Below are positions 34,062-43,785 of a stretch of 55,284 nucleotides of DNA, piece by piece (within the stretch, counting starts at the first letter, position 1; each line of letters begins with the position of its first letter). Below the pieces are notes generated by a model that saw only the letters and a program-made list of their open reading frames with translations, searched no databases and was not told the origin of the DNA. Position numbers and translations under genes: made by a program. This stretch comes from Caproicibacter sp002399225 (lineage in GTDB: Bacteria > Bacillota > Clostridia > Oscillospirales > Acutalibacteraceae), in NCBI GenBank assembly GCA_036756705.1, contig DAIOKN010000013.1, positions 1 to 55,284 on the forward strand. The letters are read 5' to 3'.

Positions 34062-36074
34062 TCAGAGAATGCTTTCCGGCAAAAATCCGAGGCGTTCCAG
34101 CGTCAGCAGGATATTGCGTCCCTCCTGCACTCCGCTGATGATCTGACCGGCCTTCCGGCTGTCGCCGATGTTGAGAATTTCTGCGGAGCCTCTGAAATCG
34201 GTGCGGATCTCCTCCAGATCCGGCGCATATGCGCGCATTCCCAAGCAGATAAATCCATAATCCAGCGGAAGCGCGTAGCGCTTTCCATCCGTTTCAACAA
34301 GGAACTGTGTTCTCTGAACTTCCAGGAGCCGGGTGCGAGTCAGCTGACGGACTTTATATTTCGCCATCATGTTGAAATCGCCAACCTTGGAGATCGGGTC
34401 CAAATCGTTGCCGATCGACGGCAGCAGTTCCACAATCGTCACTTCGGCGCCGCGGGGTGCAAAATACTCCACGACATCCAGGCCGACAGCGCCGCCGCCG
34501 GCAATGACCACCTTTTTCCCCGTCATATCTTCCGGGTAGCTGTCCAGATGGTTGATCATGGAGAAAACCGTGCGAATCGGGCTGCCCTCCTGATCTGTCA
34601 CATCCCGCAAGCCGGGAATGTTGGGCAGAACCGGAATGGAACCCGTGGCGTTGACAATAAGATCGGGCCGCAGTTCGCTGATCTTGTCCGAAGTGCCGGG
34701 CGTATTCAAAAATACCGTCAAGTTCTTAAGCTTTTGAGCTCTGTGGGTCAAATAATCGGTAAAGTCACCCATGCGCGTCTTATCCGGCAGCCGGATGAGA
34801 TCCGTCACGTGCCCGCCAAGATGATTGGACCGCTCCAGCAGAAACACCGTGCAGCCGACTTCGGCAGCCGTGCAGGCGGCTTCCAGTCCGGCGGTGCCGC
34901 CGCCGATGACAACGACTGTGCACGGACGCACAATTTTGCGGTTCCGATACACGTCTCCGTCGATGACCGAGGGGTTGATGGTGCAGCGCAGCGGGCGGTT
35001 TTTCCCGATGCGGTTTCCCGCGCAGCCGATGTTGCAGGAGATGCACTTGCGGATTTCGTCTTCTCTTCCTTCTTCGGCCTTTCTGGCCCAGTCGGGATCT
35101 GCGATCAAAGCCCGTCCAAGCCCGATCAAATCCGCATCGCCCCGCTCCAGAATATCCTCGGCCACCTGCGGATTCCGAATATTTCCCATCGTGACGGCCG
35201 GCTTTCCAAAGCGTTCCCGTACCGCACGCGCCATGTAGGAGCGCCAGCCGTCCGGCCTAAAGCTGGAGTCAATCTGATATTCCAGCGAATCGTTGAGAGC
35301 GCAGGATACGTCGAAAATGTCCACCAGGTCCGCAACATATTTCAGGTATTCCAAAGTGTCGTTCAGTGTATTCCCACCGGGGACAAATTCATCCGCGGAA
35401 ATCCGGAGCATCACCGGGAAATTTTCTCCGACCTGGCTGCGGACTTCTCTGGCTACCTCACAGAGAAAGCGGGACCGGTTTTCGGGAGATCCGCCGTATT
35501 CGTCCGTACGGAGATTGGTAGTGGGGGAGAGAAACTGGCTGAGCAGATAGGAGTGGCCGGCATGGATTTCAACGCAGTCAAATCCCGCAATTTTTGCCCG
35601 TTGTGCCGCCGCACCGAAATCCTTCACAATTTGATGAATTTCGTCCACCGTCAGCGGACGGGGAATTTCGTTGCCGCGCTTGCTGGGCCGGTCGGATGCG
35701 GAAACGGGCTGCATTCCAATCCGGGACGAGCGGGCGGAAGCACCCGCATGGTTGAGCTGAACGGAAGCGGCGCACCCCTGGGCGTGAAGGGCTTCGCAAA
35801 GCTCGAAGAAACCGGGAATAAAGCGGTCTTCATCCATGCGGAGCTGTGTTGTCCCATTGGAACCGGCGGGATTCGAGACATTAACGTTTTCTACATCGAT
35901 CAGGCCGGTGCCCCCTTTTGCCCTCTGAATGTAGTATTTCATGTGCGCCGGGCTGATGGAGCCGTCCGCACGGGCAAAGTTTGTCCCCATAGGCATCATA
36001 ACAACGCGATTTTTGATCGTCAAGCCTTTTAATTTAAGGGGAGAAAATAAGGTCGAATATTTTTGATTTTCCAT
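34062..36074 (-). CDS. OYE/2,4-dienoyl-CoA reductase-type iron-sulfur flavoenzyme
   Basis: 670 residues from the ATG at 36074 (AGGAGA upstream). Architecture as in 2,4-dienoyl-CoA reductase, trimethylamine dehydrogenase and the BaiCD/BaiH bile-acid enzymes. An N-terminal FMN TIM barrel (LFSPLKLKGLTIKNRVVMMP, then QLNHAGASAR and HAGHSYLLSQFLSP) is followed by a 4Fe-4S motif C-x2-C-x3-C-x12-C (CISCNIGC onward). The C-terminal FAD/NAD(P) domain has VVVIGGGTAGLEAA and VVIAGGGAVGLDV. It would reduce a conjugated enoyl or dienoyl acid or CoA thioester. It is encoded next to an acyl-CoA dehydrogenase and a carboxylate transporter, which supports a role in stepwise reduction of an imported ring acid. 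Confidence 0.9.
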   Translation of the reverse strand: MENQKYSTLFSPLKLKGLTIKNRVVMMPMGTNFARADGSISPAHMKYYIQRAKGGTGLIDVENVNVSNPAGSNGTTQLRMDEDRFIPGFFELCEALHAQGCAASVQLNHAGASARSSRIGMQPVSASDRPSKRGNEIPRPLTVDEIHQIVKDFGAAAQRAKIAGFDCVEIHAGHSYLLSQFLSPTTNLRTDEYGGSPENRSRFLCEVAREVRSQVGENFPVMLRISADEFVPGGNTLNDTLEYLKYVADLVDIFDVSCALNDSLEYQIDSSFRPDGWRSYMARAVRERFGKPAVTMGNIRNPQVAEDILERGDADLIGLGRALIADPDWARKAEEGREDEIRKCISCNIGCAGNRIGKNRPLRCTINPSVIDGDVYRNRKIVRPCTVVVIGGGTAGLEAACTAAEVGCTVFLLERSNHLGGHVTDLIRLPDKTRMGDFTDYLTHRAQKLKNLTVFLNTPGTSDKISELRPDLIVNATGSIPVLPNIPGLRDVTDQEGSPIRTVFSMINHLDSYPEDMTGKKVVIAGGGAVGLDVVEYFAPRGAEVTIVELLPSIGNDLDPISKVGDFNMMAKYKVRQLTRTRLLEVQRTQFLVETDGKRYALPLDYGFICLGMRAYAPDLEEIRTDFRGSAEILNIGDSRKAGQIISGVQEGRNILLTLERLGFLPESIL

Positions 36075-36123
36075 GGCAGCGGCATCTCCTAAGTTAAAGA
36101 TATGATATGAAAATTCGCTCGGT

Positions 36124-37251
36124 TTACTGCTTTTCCAGGCATTTGGCAATCGTCATGCGCTGGATCTGATTGGTCCCTTCAAAAATCTGAAAGATCTTTG
36201 CGTCACGCATCAGTTTTTCCACCGGGTACTCGCGGCTGTAGCCGTAGCCGCCGAAGATCTGAACCGCGTTCGAAGTGACCTCCTGTGCCGCGTCGGTCAC
36301 AAATGTTTTGGTGATGGAGCCCTCCATGCGCAGATCGCGGTGTTCATCCTGATCCAAAAGACGCATGGTATTGTTGACCAGCACGCGCGACGCCTCGGTT
36401 TTAATGGCCATATCCGCCAGCATGGATTGCACCATCTGGAATTTGATGATCGGTTTTCCAAACTGGGTCCTCTGTTTGGCATAGGCCAGGGATTCATCCA
36501 AAGCGCGCTGCATGATGCCGACGCACAGCGTGGCGACGAAGGCGCGGGAAATATCCAGAGCGCTGAGGGCGACTTTCAGGCCTTTGCCCTTTTCGCCGAC
36601 AATATTTTTCTCTGGAATGCGGGCATCCTCAAAGATCAGTTCCGTTGTGTTGGAAAGCCGGAACCCCATTTTCTTTTCATGGGAGCCGACGGAAAAGCCG
36701 GGAGTGTCACGGTTGATCAAGAAAGCGGTGATGCCCTCTTCCGTGCGGAAAAAGCTGATGTACAGAGAAGCGCAGGCACCGTTTGTGGCGAAAGTCTTTG
36801 TGCCGTTCAAAATATAGGAATCGCCGTCTTTCACTGCCGTTGCACGCACGGCGCCCGCATCGGAACCTGCGCCGGGCTCCGTCAGAGCAAAGCAGGCGAA
36901 TTTTCCCGCCGCAAGCACATTGGCAAAGTACTGAGCCTGTTCCTTCGTGCCATAAAGCATCACATTCCGAAAGGCTACGAAATTTGTGACAAGCGTGTCC
37001 GCATAACCGGCATCGACTTTTGCCAGTTCCTCAAACAGCATTGCGGTCGTCTCAAAATCGAGCCCCATACCGCCGTATTCCTCCGGAATTTCCGCCATGT
37101 GAAGCCCCATGTCGATCGCCGGCTGAAACAGCTCCATAGGACATTCGCCCTTTTCATCGCATTCCGCAACGTAGGGTTTTACTGCTTTTTCCGCCATGTC
37201 GCGAACCATTTCAATCAATTCGGTCTGTTCTTCCGTATAAAGAAGAGCCAT
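36124..37251 (-). CDS. acyl-CoA dehydrogenase (first)
   Basis: 375 residues from the ATG at 37251 (AAAGGATG upstream). Full acyl-CoA dehydrogenase fold: FALTEPGAGSDAGAVRATAV and FATNGACASLYI for flavin contact, RTQFGKPIIKFQ and QIFGGYGYSREYPVEKLMRDAK in the C-terminal helical domain. The catalytic Glu is about residue 358 in FEGTNQIQR, the short-chain/butyryl-CoA type position. It either oxidises a saturated acyl-CoA or, in anaerobes, reduces an enoyl-CoA with ETF. No etfAB genes are in the window. First gene of the operon that includes the OYE-type enzyme and TctBAC. Confidence 0.93.
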   Translation of the reverse strand: MALLYTEEQTELIEMVRDMAEKAVKPYVAECDEKGECPMELFQPAIDMGLHMAEIPEEYGGMGLDFETTAMLFEELAKVDAGYADTLVTNFVAFRNVMLYGTKEQAQYFANVLAAGKFACFALTEPGAGSDAGAVRATAVKDGDSYILNGTKTFATNGACASLYISFFRTEEGITAFLINRDTPGFSVGSHEKKMGFRLSNTTELIFEDARIPEKNIVGEKGKGLKVALSALDISRAFVATLCVGIMQRALDESLAYAKQRTQFGKPIIKFQMVQSMLADMAIKTEASRVLVNNTMRLLDQDEHRDLRMEGSITKTFVTDAAQEVTSNAVQIFGGYGYSREYPVEKLMRDAKIFQIFEGTNQIQRMTIAKCLEKQ

Positions 37252-37345
37252 AAGATACATCCTTTCTTTGATGGAAATCAAATGGGAATTTGCACAAAAC
37301 GTTTCTAAAAATCAATTTCTTTTCTGGCGCAGATTTGCTTTGATA

Positions 37346-37374
37346 ATAATATAACACGTTTTTAACCGCTTCAA
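37346..37374 (-). promoter_or_regulatory. promoter of the acyl-CoA dehydrogenase / tct operon
   Basis: On the minus strand TTGAAG (37374-37369), a 17-base spacer and TATTAT (37351-37346), about 95 bases before the gene start. Confidence 0.6.
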
Positions 37375-37437
37375 CAATGAAATCCGGCTACAATTGGAAC
37401 ATCCTATAGTTCCACTTCAAATGCCAGGAGATTCCGA

Positions 37438-37467
37438 TTGGTATTTTAAATTTGCGAATGCTATAAT
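37438..37467 (+). promoter_or_regulatory. possible promoter of the plus-strand ring-acid operon
   Basis: TTGGTA, an 18-base spacer and TATAAT (37462-37467). It lies in the 482-base divergent gap between the two acyl-CoA dehydrogenase operons. The inverted repeat GGAAC/GTTCC is about 40-55 bases upstream (37396-37413) and may be an activator site. The remaining 37468-37733 shows no gene. Confidence 0.45.
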
Positions 37468-37733
37468 AAACAAAAAATCAGGCAAGATAGCGTACAGAAT
37501 CAGCGTTTTAACAATGCTTTCAAGATTGTGCTGCCGTTCCCCGTTTTTCAGGAGGAAGATCCGCTCCGTTCACACCAACCGTTGAGGATGGGTTTTGTTT
37601 TTGAAAATCCTGCTCAGCGTTCAGTTTTACCTTAAATTGTCAAAACTTTCACAGTCTGCAGCCTGATTTTTTTATTGTTCCCAAAAGTTCCAATCATCCA
37701 ACATCATTTTTCATATTTTCAGGAGGTAATCAC

Positions 37734-38927
37734 ATGAGCAAGCTGAATGATCAACAGTTCCAGGCGTACCTAAAGCAAATCCGTGCCTTGGCCGAGGGTC
37801 CGTTTGACGAGATGCAGAAGGAAATTGAAGTTACGAATAAGTTCCCGCAGAAGTTTTACGATCTCGCGATCCAGAATGATCTCTACCGTTTTGCTCTGCC
37901 GGAAAAATACGGCGGATTCGGACTGACCGAAAAGCAGATCCTGATGGTGCAGGAAGAATTTTCACGCGGCCCGGGCGGCATGCGCATGCACTTGCATCAT
38001 GCGGCCGATCTGAACTGGCGTATTCTGGACGATTTCGGCAGTGACGAGCTGAAAGCCAAGTATATGAACAAGTTCCAGGACAAATCGGTGTTTGCAAACT
38101 TTGCCCTGACGGAAAAAACCGGCGGCACGGGCGCTGACATTCACACCACTGCGGTCAAAGACGGCGATTATTATGTCGTCAACGGTGAAAAGACTCTAAT
38201 TTCACATACGGACTGCTCCGATTTCACTTATGTTATTGCCAGTACGGATCCCACTTCCGACAAAGACAGCCGCCTTTCCGCTTTCTTTGTAGACGTGCAC
38301 ACTCCCGGCTATGAAATCGTTCCGATGCCCCACATGATGGGCTGCCGCGGTGCGGGCCATGCCGGACTCCGCTTCACCAACATGCGTGTTCACAAGAAAT
38401 ATCTGTTGGGCAAGGAAGGCATGGGCCTTGAAATCGCAATGCATTCTCTCGCCGTTTCACGCGCTCACATTGCCGTCAGCAACCTGGGCATGGCGCAGAG
38501 AATGCTTGAAATGACCATTCAGCGCGCAAAAGACCGCGTCACGTTCGGCAAGCCTCTTATTAAACGCCAGGCCATCCAGCAGACCATCGCAGACATGGGG
38601 ACTCAAATTCACGCTCTCCGCCTGATGATTTATGATTTTGCGGAAGACTATGATGCGGGCCGCAATATTGAAATGAAGGCCGCCATGTGCAAGCTGCACA
38701 GCATCAACACGGTTAAGATGGTTTCCGACGCCATGCTTGAAATCTTCGGCGGCATCGGCTATTTTGAAGGCTGCGAATACGGACCGACCGAGCGCATGTA
38801 CCGCGACTGCCGCGCCATGTGGCTGGAGGAAGGCCCCCGCACGGTTCAGCGCCTGACTGCGTTCCGCGGACTGGAGAAGAGCGGCGGCGTCATTGCTTAC
38901 AAAGACAACAATTATCAAACCGTTTAA
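37734..38927 (+). CDS. acyl-CoA dehydrogenase (second, divergent)
   Basis: 397 residues with the full acyl-CoA dehydrogenase pattern: FANFALTEKTGGTGADIHTT, VNGEKTLISHTDCSDF, RVTFGKPLIKRQAIQQTIADM, EIFGGIGYFEGCEYGPTERMYRD. In place of the usual Y/FEGT-x-x-x-QR it has LEEGPRTVQRL near residue 365, so a Glu is present but the local sequence differs, suggesting a different substrate or stereochemistry from the first dehydrogenase. It starts the plus-strand operon with the CoA-transferase and MFS carrier. Strong AGGAGGTAAT ribosome site. Confidence 0.92.
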   Translation: MSKLNDQQFQAYLKQIRALAEGPFDEMQKEIEVTNKFPQKFYDLAIQNDLYRFALPEKYGGFGLTEKQILMVQEEFSRGPGGMRMHLHHAADLNWRILDDFGSDELKAKYMNKFQDKSVFANFALTEKTGGTGADIHTTAVKDGDYYVVNGEKTLISHTDCSDFTYVIASTDPTSDKDSRLSAFFVDVHTPGYEIVPMPHMMGCRGAGHAGLRFTNMRVHKKYLLGKEGMGLEIAMHSLAVSRAHIAVSNLGMAQRMLEMTIQRAKDRVTFGKPLIKRQAIQQTIADMGTQIHALRLMIYDFAEDYDAGRNIEMKAAMCKLHSINTVKMVSDAMLEIFGGIGYFEGCEYGPTERMYRDCRAMWLEEGPRTVQRLTAFRGLEKSGGVIAYKDNNYQTV

Positions 38928-39006
38928 GATCTGGAACAATGTGGGCGGCGCGCCCGCGTACCGGTGAAACGTGATTTTAGCAAATTCTTAGAAAGAAAGT
39001 GATTTC

Positions 39007-40227
39007 ATGAAGCCTTTGGAAGGGGTTAAGGTTGTTGACCTGACTACGTTTTTGGCTGCGCCGACCACTGCCCGCGTGCTCGGGGAGTGGGGCGCGGACG
39101 TGATCAAAGTCGAAGCGCCCAAGGGAGATCCGGGCCGCACCCAGGGCGCGGTGTTTGGGATGCCTTATGAAGATGAGGAAAACCTCGGCTTCGATATGTC
39201 CAACATGAACAAACGCTTCATTACCCTGAACCTGAAAAACAAGAAGGGTATGGGAGTAATGAATAAGCTCCTTGCGGATGCGGACGTCTTCATTACCAAC
39301 ATCCGCTCTAAATCCCTGGTAAAACTCGGATTGGATTATGAGACGCTGCGTAAAAAATACCCCAAACTTGTCTGGGCACAGTGTCTCGGCTATGGCGAAA
39401 AGGGACCGGAAAAGGATTCCGCCGGGTTCGATGTGACCTGCTACATGGCCCGGGGCGGCGTTTTCGGGACCACCGTGAACAAAGGCGATGCCCCCATGAT
39501 TCCCACCAACGGCTACGGGGATTTCCAGGTTTCCATGTGCCTTGCCTCCGGAATCAGCACCGCGCTGTTTAACCGTACCCGCACAGGCCAGGGAGACAAA
39601 GTTACCGTCAGCCTGCACCATGCAGCTGCCTTTATGCTGAGCACTGCCGTTGTTTCCGCTCAGTACGGCAACAAATACCCCAAAAGCCGTTTAGAAGTCA
39701 TTTGCCCGACCAATAATGTTTACCGGACAAAAGACGACAAGCTGATCGCAATGTGTGCGCCTGAATATGACCGGGACTTCAACAAGATTATGCGTCTGAT
39801 TGGCCGCGAGGATTTGGTAGACCATCCCGATTACTCAAACTGCGACCACATGAATGCCTTGCATAAAAATGCTGAGGTTGTGAAGGTCCTCGACGAGGCG
39901 ATCGGAAAGTTTACCCGCGACGAAATTCTGAAAATCTTTAAAGGCAACGATGTGCCCTGCGAGGCCTGCTATGAACCGCTCGATATGTACGACGATGAAC
40001 AGGTTTGGGCAAACGGGGTCATGACAAAACTCGACTGTCCGTCCGGTAAGCGCTGCATTGCAACCGCCCCGGTCAAATTCAGTTCTTATACCGAACCGAG
40101 CTACAAGGTATCTTCCGCCCAGGGGACGGATACGGTTGAAGTGATGAAAGAACTTGGGTATGCCGACGGCGAAATCAAAGAATACCTGGCCGAAGGGGCC
40201 GTCGGTGGCAAAAAAGCGCTGAAGTAA
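39007..40227 (+). CDS. class III CoA-transferase (CaiB/BaiF family)
   Basis: 406 residues. Family patterns: N-terminal MKPLEGVKVVDLTTFLAAPTTARVLGEWGADVIKVE (seen in pieces) and the catalytic Asp at position 142 in AGFDVTCYM, where CaiB/formyl-CoA transferase carry the Asp that forms the acyl anhydride. It swaps CoA between a product thioester and a fresh acid, saving ATP. It sits 79 bases after the second acyl-CoA dehydrogenase, as in carnitine (cai) and bile-acid (bai) operons, and probably recycles CoA on the ring-acid substrate. Confidence 0.92.
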   Translation: MKPLEGVKVVDLTTFLAAPTTARVLGEWGADVIKVEAPKGDPGRTQGAVFGMPYEDEENLGFDMSNMNKRFITLNLKNKKGMGVMNKLLADADVFITNIRSKSLVKLGLDYETLRKKYPKLVWAQCLGYGEKGPEKDSAGFDVTCYMARGGVFGTTVNKGDAPMIPTNGYGDFQVSMCLASGISTALFNRTRTGQGDKVTVSLHHAAAFMLSTAVVSAQYGNKYPKSRLEVICPTNNVYRTKDDKLIAMCAPEYDRDFNKIMRLIGREDLVDHPDYSNCDHMNALHKNAEVVKVLDEAIGKFTRDEILKIFKGNDVPCEACYEPLDMYDDEQVWANGVMTKLDCPSGKRCIATAPVKFSSYTEPSYKVSSAQGTDTVEVMKELGYADGEIKEYLAEGAVGGKKALK

Positions 40228-40279
40228 GCGCTTTGAAACACAGCGCATCCAAAATTATTTAGAAGAGGAGTAAAAGAGT

Positions 40280-41593
40280 GTGAAAGCAAAAAAATACTTG
40301 TGGGTTTTAGTAGCCGTTTATGTGGCGTATTTTACCCAGGGCATTCAAGCGCTGATTCTAAGCCAAAACAAGATTTCGTTCTACACTCAATGGGGATTTA
40401 CCGATCCGAAAGCCGGTGCGGCGGCGGTCAGCGCGGCGATTGCCTTCACCGGTCTCGGCAAGTTTGTGACCGTGTGGATCTGCGGTGAAATCTCCGACCG
40501 AATCGGTCGTAAACCGATGATTACACTTGGTGCTCTTGTGTATATCATCAGTTTCTTAGGATTGCTGATGACCACCAGCAACGTGGTTGCAGATGTCTGC
40601 GCTTTTGGTTTAGGCGCGGCGACCTCCTGCTTTGACGGAGCCAGTTACCCCGCCGTGCAGGAAAGCTGGGTGGAAGCTCCCGGCACCGCTTTGATTTTGA
40701 TTAAAGGTTTCATTTCTCTGTCCGGCCTGATTTATCCGTTGCTGGTTGTTTCGCTGACACAAGGCGGGAACTGGAAGTTCGGAATTATTATTCCGCTTGT
40801 GCTGTCGATTATTACCTTGATCCTTGCAGTGATTGCATCATATTCCTACGACGAGGAAATGAAACGCCGCAAGACCGATCCTGTAGCTAAGGCTGCCTAT
40901 GAGAAAGAGCTTGCCGAAAAAAAGCATGTTCTTGACTCCGACGCCAAACGGGCGGCTGCGCGCTTTGTTTCCAAACCCCCGAAATTTGTCGTGGTTGGAT
41001 GTGCCCTTTACGGTTTCATTGCGATGGCCACCATGTATTCTGCTCAGCAGTATATTAAGGCGTTCGGCAAAGTCGTTGTCGGCATGAGCGATATGAGTGC
41101 CGCCGGCCTGACCAGTGTTTACACGGCGGGTTCTTTAATCGCCGTTGTTGTCTGGGGCCTGTTCATGGCAAAATTCCGTTGGCGCACTTTGAAAGTCTTG
41201 CTGATTGATTTGAGCGGCTCTGTCCTCGGTTATGCCCTGATCTGCACCATGCGTGTTTCCTCCATGGTTTACCTCGCAAGCTTTATGATCGGCCTCTTTG
41301 CGGCCGGCGGCGCGCTTCAGTGCGGCGTTTCTCTCATGCAGGAATTCCATCCGGGCAACAAAGGCAGAAACCTCGGAATTTATTACACGTTTATGGGCCT
41401 CGCATCCTATGCGATGCCGCAGCTGCAGTCCGCGCTGATTGGTTCAAGTACCGAAGCTGCCGCTACCGTGACCAACCTTTTGGTAAATCTCTGCATGGCG
41501 GTGATTGGGCTGATCTTCATGATCTTCCTGAGTGCCAACTACAAAAAGTGGTTTGGTGTCAGCGTCATGTCCAAGAGGGGAGAAAACGAATAA
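40280..41593 (+). CDS. MFS transporter
   Basis: 437 residues, twelve membrane helices with a charged central loop (DEEMKRRKTDP, KKHVLDSDAKRAAA). The MFS A-motif is present as GEISDRIGRKPM after helix 2. GTG start at 40280 with AGAGGAGTAA upstream. Placement after the CoA-transferase and before shikimate-type genes suggests uptake or export of a ring carboxylic acid, comparable to BaiG or the YdiN/QsuA-type carriers. Substrate is inferred. Confidence 0.9.
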   Translation: MKAKKYLWVLVAVYVAYFTQGIQALILSQNKISFYTQWGFTDPKAGAAAVSAAIAFTGLGKFVTVWICGEISDRIGRKPMITLGALVYIISFLGLLMTTSNVVADVCAFGLGAATSCFDGASYPAVQESWVEAPGTALILIKGFISLSGLIYPLLVVSLTQGGNWKFGIIIPLVLSIITLILAVIASYSYDEEMKRRKTDPVAKAAYEKELAEKKHVLDSDAKRAAARFVSKPPKFVVVGCALYGFIAMATMYSAQQYIKAFGKVVVGMSDMSAAGLTSVYTAGSLIAVVVWGLFMAKFRWRTLKVLLIDLSGSVLGYALICTMRVSSMVYLASFMIGLFAAGGALQCGVSLMQEFHPGNKGRNLGIYYTFMGLASYAMPQLQSALIGSSTEAAATVTNLLVNLCMAVIGLIFMIFLSANYKKWFGVSVMSKRGENE

Positions 41594-41715
41594 TCCCGAT
41601 TGCTCCCTGTCCTTTGGAAGATTTCCGGCTTCCAGTTTCAGCAGCAGATAAAAATGTTTTGACAAGCTGCGCGGCGGCGGGTTGGAATCCATGAAAATCC
41701 GGGAAAGTGGCGAAA

Positions 41716-41755
41716 GGCATAAAATCTCAGAGAGAATTCTCTGAGATTTTATGCC
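41716..41755. repeat. 40-base near-perfect palindrome
   Basis: An 18-bp perfect stem (GGCATAAAATCTCAGAGA with its complement) and a GAAT loop after the MFS gene. There is no T-tract beyond the stem on either strand, so it may act as a terminator by stem A/T content, or as a processing or protein-binding site. Confidence 0.6.
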
Positions 41756-41947
41756 GTCGTTGCAAGTTCAGTCTTGCTGAGAAAAAATCCCCTTGTCTTG
41801 AGCAAAGCCGAAAAATATCATTGTGCCGCTTTTTTAAGTTTAACTGGCTTGCTGCAAGACGATTTGCTTTCATATTTTTCTTCTCATTTTAAATTTCATC
41901 AATGGACCCGGCGTGTTGAGTCCCATGCTTAAAAACTTTTCTAATAT

Positions 41948-41984
41948 TTTTTAATGGCGGCCGGATTCCGTCCGCCATTAAAAA
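41948..41984. terminator. second hairpin before aroE
   Basis: Perfect 13-bp stem TTTTTAATGGCGG/CCGCCATTAAAAA with an 11-base loop. The A/T ends are part of the stem, so it can act as a terminator in both directions. With the palindrome at 41716-41755 it separates the MFS gene from the shikimate-gene run. The 477-base gap holds no other gene, and no clear promoter is seen. Confidence 0.55.
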
Positions 41985-42070
41985 TAGAAACAAGGGAATA
42001 CCGATAAAATCCAAGTTCCATCTGGCAACTTTCCTAAAAATTTTTATCTAAGAGGGAGACGATTTTACTT

Positions 42071-42944
42071 ATGTCAGAAAGAATTACAGGGCATACAGAA
42101 CTCATCGGCTTGATTGCCTATCCGATTCGCCACTCAAATTCGCCTAAAATGCATAATGAGGCGTTTGCAAAACTGGGATTGGATTATGCGTATCCTTGCA
42201 TTCGAGGTAGACAATGATACGTTGGAGGACACCGTGAAGGGATTCCGCGCAATGAAAGTGCGCGGTTTCAATGTATCCATGCCGAACAAGACGGTGATTC
42301 ATCAGTATTTGGATAAGCTGACCCCTGCTGCCGAAATGTGTGGGGCGGTCAACACCGTGGTGAATGATAACGGTGTGCTGACGGGAACCATTACGGACGG
42401 AATCGGTTATATGACCGCGTTAAAAGACGCCGGAATTGATATCATCGGGAAAAAGATGACGATTGTCGGCTGCGGCGGCGCTGCGACGGCGGTAGAAGTA
42501 CAGGCGGCCCTGGACGGCGTTGCCGAGATGTCTATTTTTAACGCGAATGATAAATTTTGGCCGAGAGCGGAACATAATGTTCAGACCATTAACGAAAAAA
42601 CGAAATGCAAGGCGACTTTGCACAGGCTGGAAGACTTGGACGATCTGAAGTCGGAAATTGCGTCAAGCGCGCTGTTTGCCAACGCGACATGCGTGGGGAT
42701 GAAACCGCTGGAAGGGCAGACCTATATTCCGGACAAATCTTTTCTGCGCCCCGACCTGATCGTTACCGATGTTGTCTATGCGCCGACAGAGACCGCCCTT
42801 TTAAAAATGGCAAAAGAAGTCGGATGCAAAACCATGAATGGGATGGGTATGATGCTGTTCCAAGGTGCTGCCGCATTTAAAATTTGGACGGGCAGAGAAA
42901 TGCCGATCGACTATATGAAAAAGGTTCTCGATATTCACTATTGA
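42071..42944 (+). pseudogene. shikimate/quinate dehydrogenase-like, one-base frameshift
   Basis: The ATG at 42071 (GAGGGAG upstream) begins LIGLIAYPIRHSNSPKMHNEAF, the substrate SxS motif of AroE, and runs in frame to about residue 41. The frame then shifts at a CC pair (42194-42195), and the true sequence continues in the other frame as LAFEVDNDTLEDTVKGF to 42944. Removing one C restores a 290-residue protein, exactly the length of the second AroE copy at 43906. Substrate residues are kept: Lys in VSMPNKT and Asp in TDGIGY; nucleotide loop GCGGAATAV. As written the gene is broken; this may be sequence error. It is more similar to YdiB-like or catabolic dehydrogenases by context than to a biosynthetic AroE. 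Confidence 0.85.
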
Positions 42945-43014
42945 CAACTGCGACAAAAGGGAAAGGGCATTAGTTCCTTTGGTAATCCCGGGTAGAAGAT
43001 AGTGAAAGGATGAG

Positions 43015-43785
43015 ATGAACCGTATGAAGACAGTTACCGTAAAAAATGTCGTCCTCGGCGACGGAATTCCGAAGATTTGCATACCGGTTGTTGCGCAGAC
43101 CAAAGCGGAGATTGTTGAGGAGATCAAAGGAATCAAGCAGTACCATGCCGACCTTGTCGAATGGCGCGTAGATTGGTTTCAGGATGCTGACAACATTGAA
43201 AAGATTCAGGAAGTTCTGCGGGAGCTTTCTCCCGTCGTTCAGGATTTTCCTCTTCTCTTTACCTTCCGCACAGCAAAAGAAGGCGGAAACCGGGCCATCG
43301 ATCGGGAATCCTATGTCAAAATCAATCGAGCCGCTGTGGCGACCGGCGTCGTGGATTTGATCGACGTCGAGCTGTTCCAGGGCGATGAAGTCATGAAAGA
43401 ACTCGTTGAGAGCGCGCATCGGTCGGGAGTGAAAGTAGTGGCTTCCAGCCATGATTTTAAAAAGACTCCACCCAAAGACGAAATCCTCTACCGGCTGAGA
43501 AAAATGCAGGACTTGGGGGCTGATATCCCGAAGATTGCCGTGATGCCCAATTCGAAGCTGGATGTTTTGAAACTGCTAGAAGCCACTGCGGTCATGTCGG
43601 AACAATATGCCAAGGGGCCCATCATTACGATGTCCATGTCCGGCTCAGGCGTGATTTCCCGCCTGACCGGAGAACTCTTTGGTTCTGCGCTGACTTTTGG
43701 AGCAGCCCAAAAGGCTTCGGCACCCGGGCAGATCGGTGTGGAAGATCTTTATGGTGCTCTGCATCTGCTTCACGATAGCCTGTAA
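43015..43785 (+). CDS. aroD: type I 3-dehydroquinate dehydratase
   Basis: 256 residues. Catalytic pair visible: His146 in VASSHDF and Schiff-base Lys173 in IPKIAVMP, matching His143/Lys170 of E. coli AroD. Also VEWRVDWF and LLFTFRTAKEGG. It interconverts 3-dehydroquinate and 3-dehydroshikimate. It lies between two AroE-type genes with no aroA/B/C/K nearby, as in quinate/shikimate use loci (for example E. coli ydiB-aroD), so a catabolic role is more likely than chorismate synthesis. The ATG at 43015 has GAAAGGA upstream; 43024 is an alternative. Confidence 0.93.
   Translation: MNRMKTVTVKNVVLGDGIPKICIPVVAQTKAEIVEEIKGIKQYHADLVEWRVDWFQDADNIEKIQEVLRELSPVVQDFPLLFTFRTAKEGGNRAIDRESYVKINRAAVATGVVDLIDVELFQGDEVMKELVESAHRSGVKVVASSHDFKKTPPKDEILYRLRKMQDLGADIPKIAVMPNSKLDVLKLLEATAVMSEQYAKGPIITMSMSGSGVISRLTGELFGSALTFGAAQKASAPGQIGVEDLYGALHLLHDSL

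Noticed and set aside
33969..36032. 687-codon plus-strand open frame
   Set aside because: It lies entirely antisense to the OYE-type flavoenzyme, which has full cofactor motifs; the frame is a by-product of codon bias.
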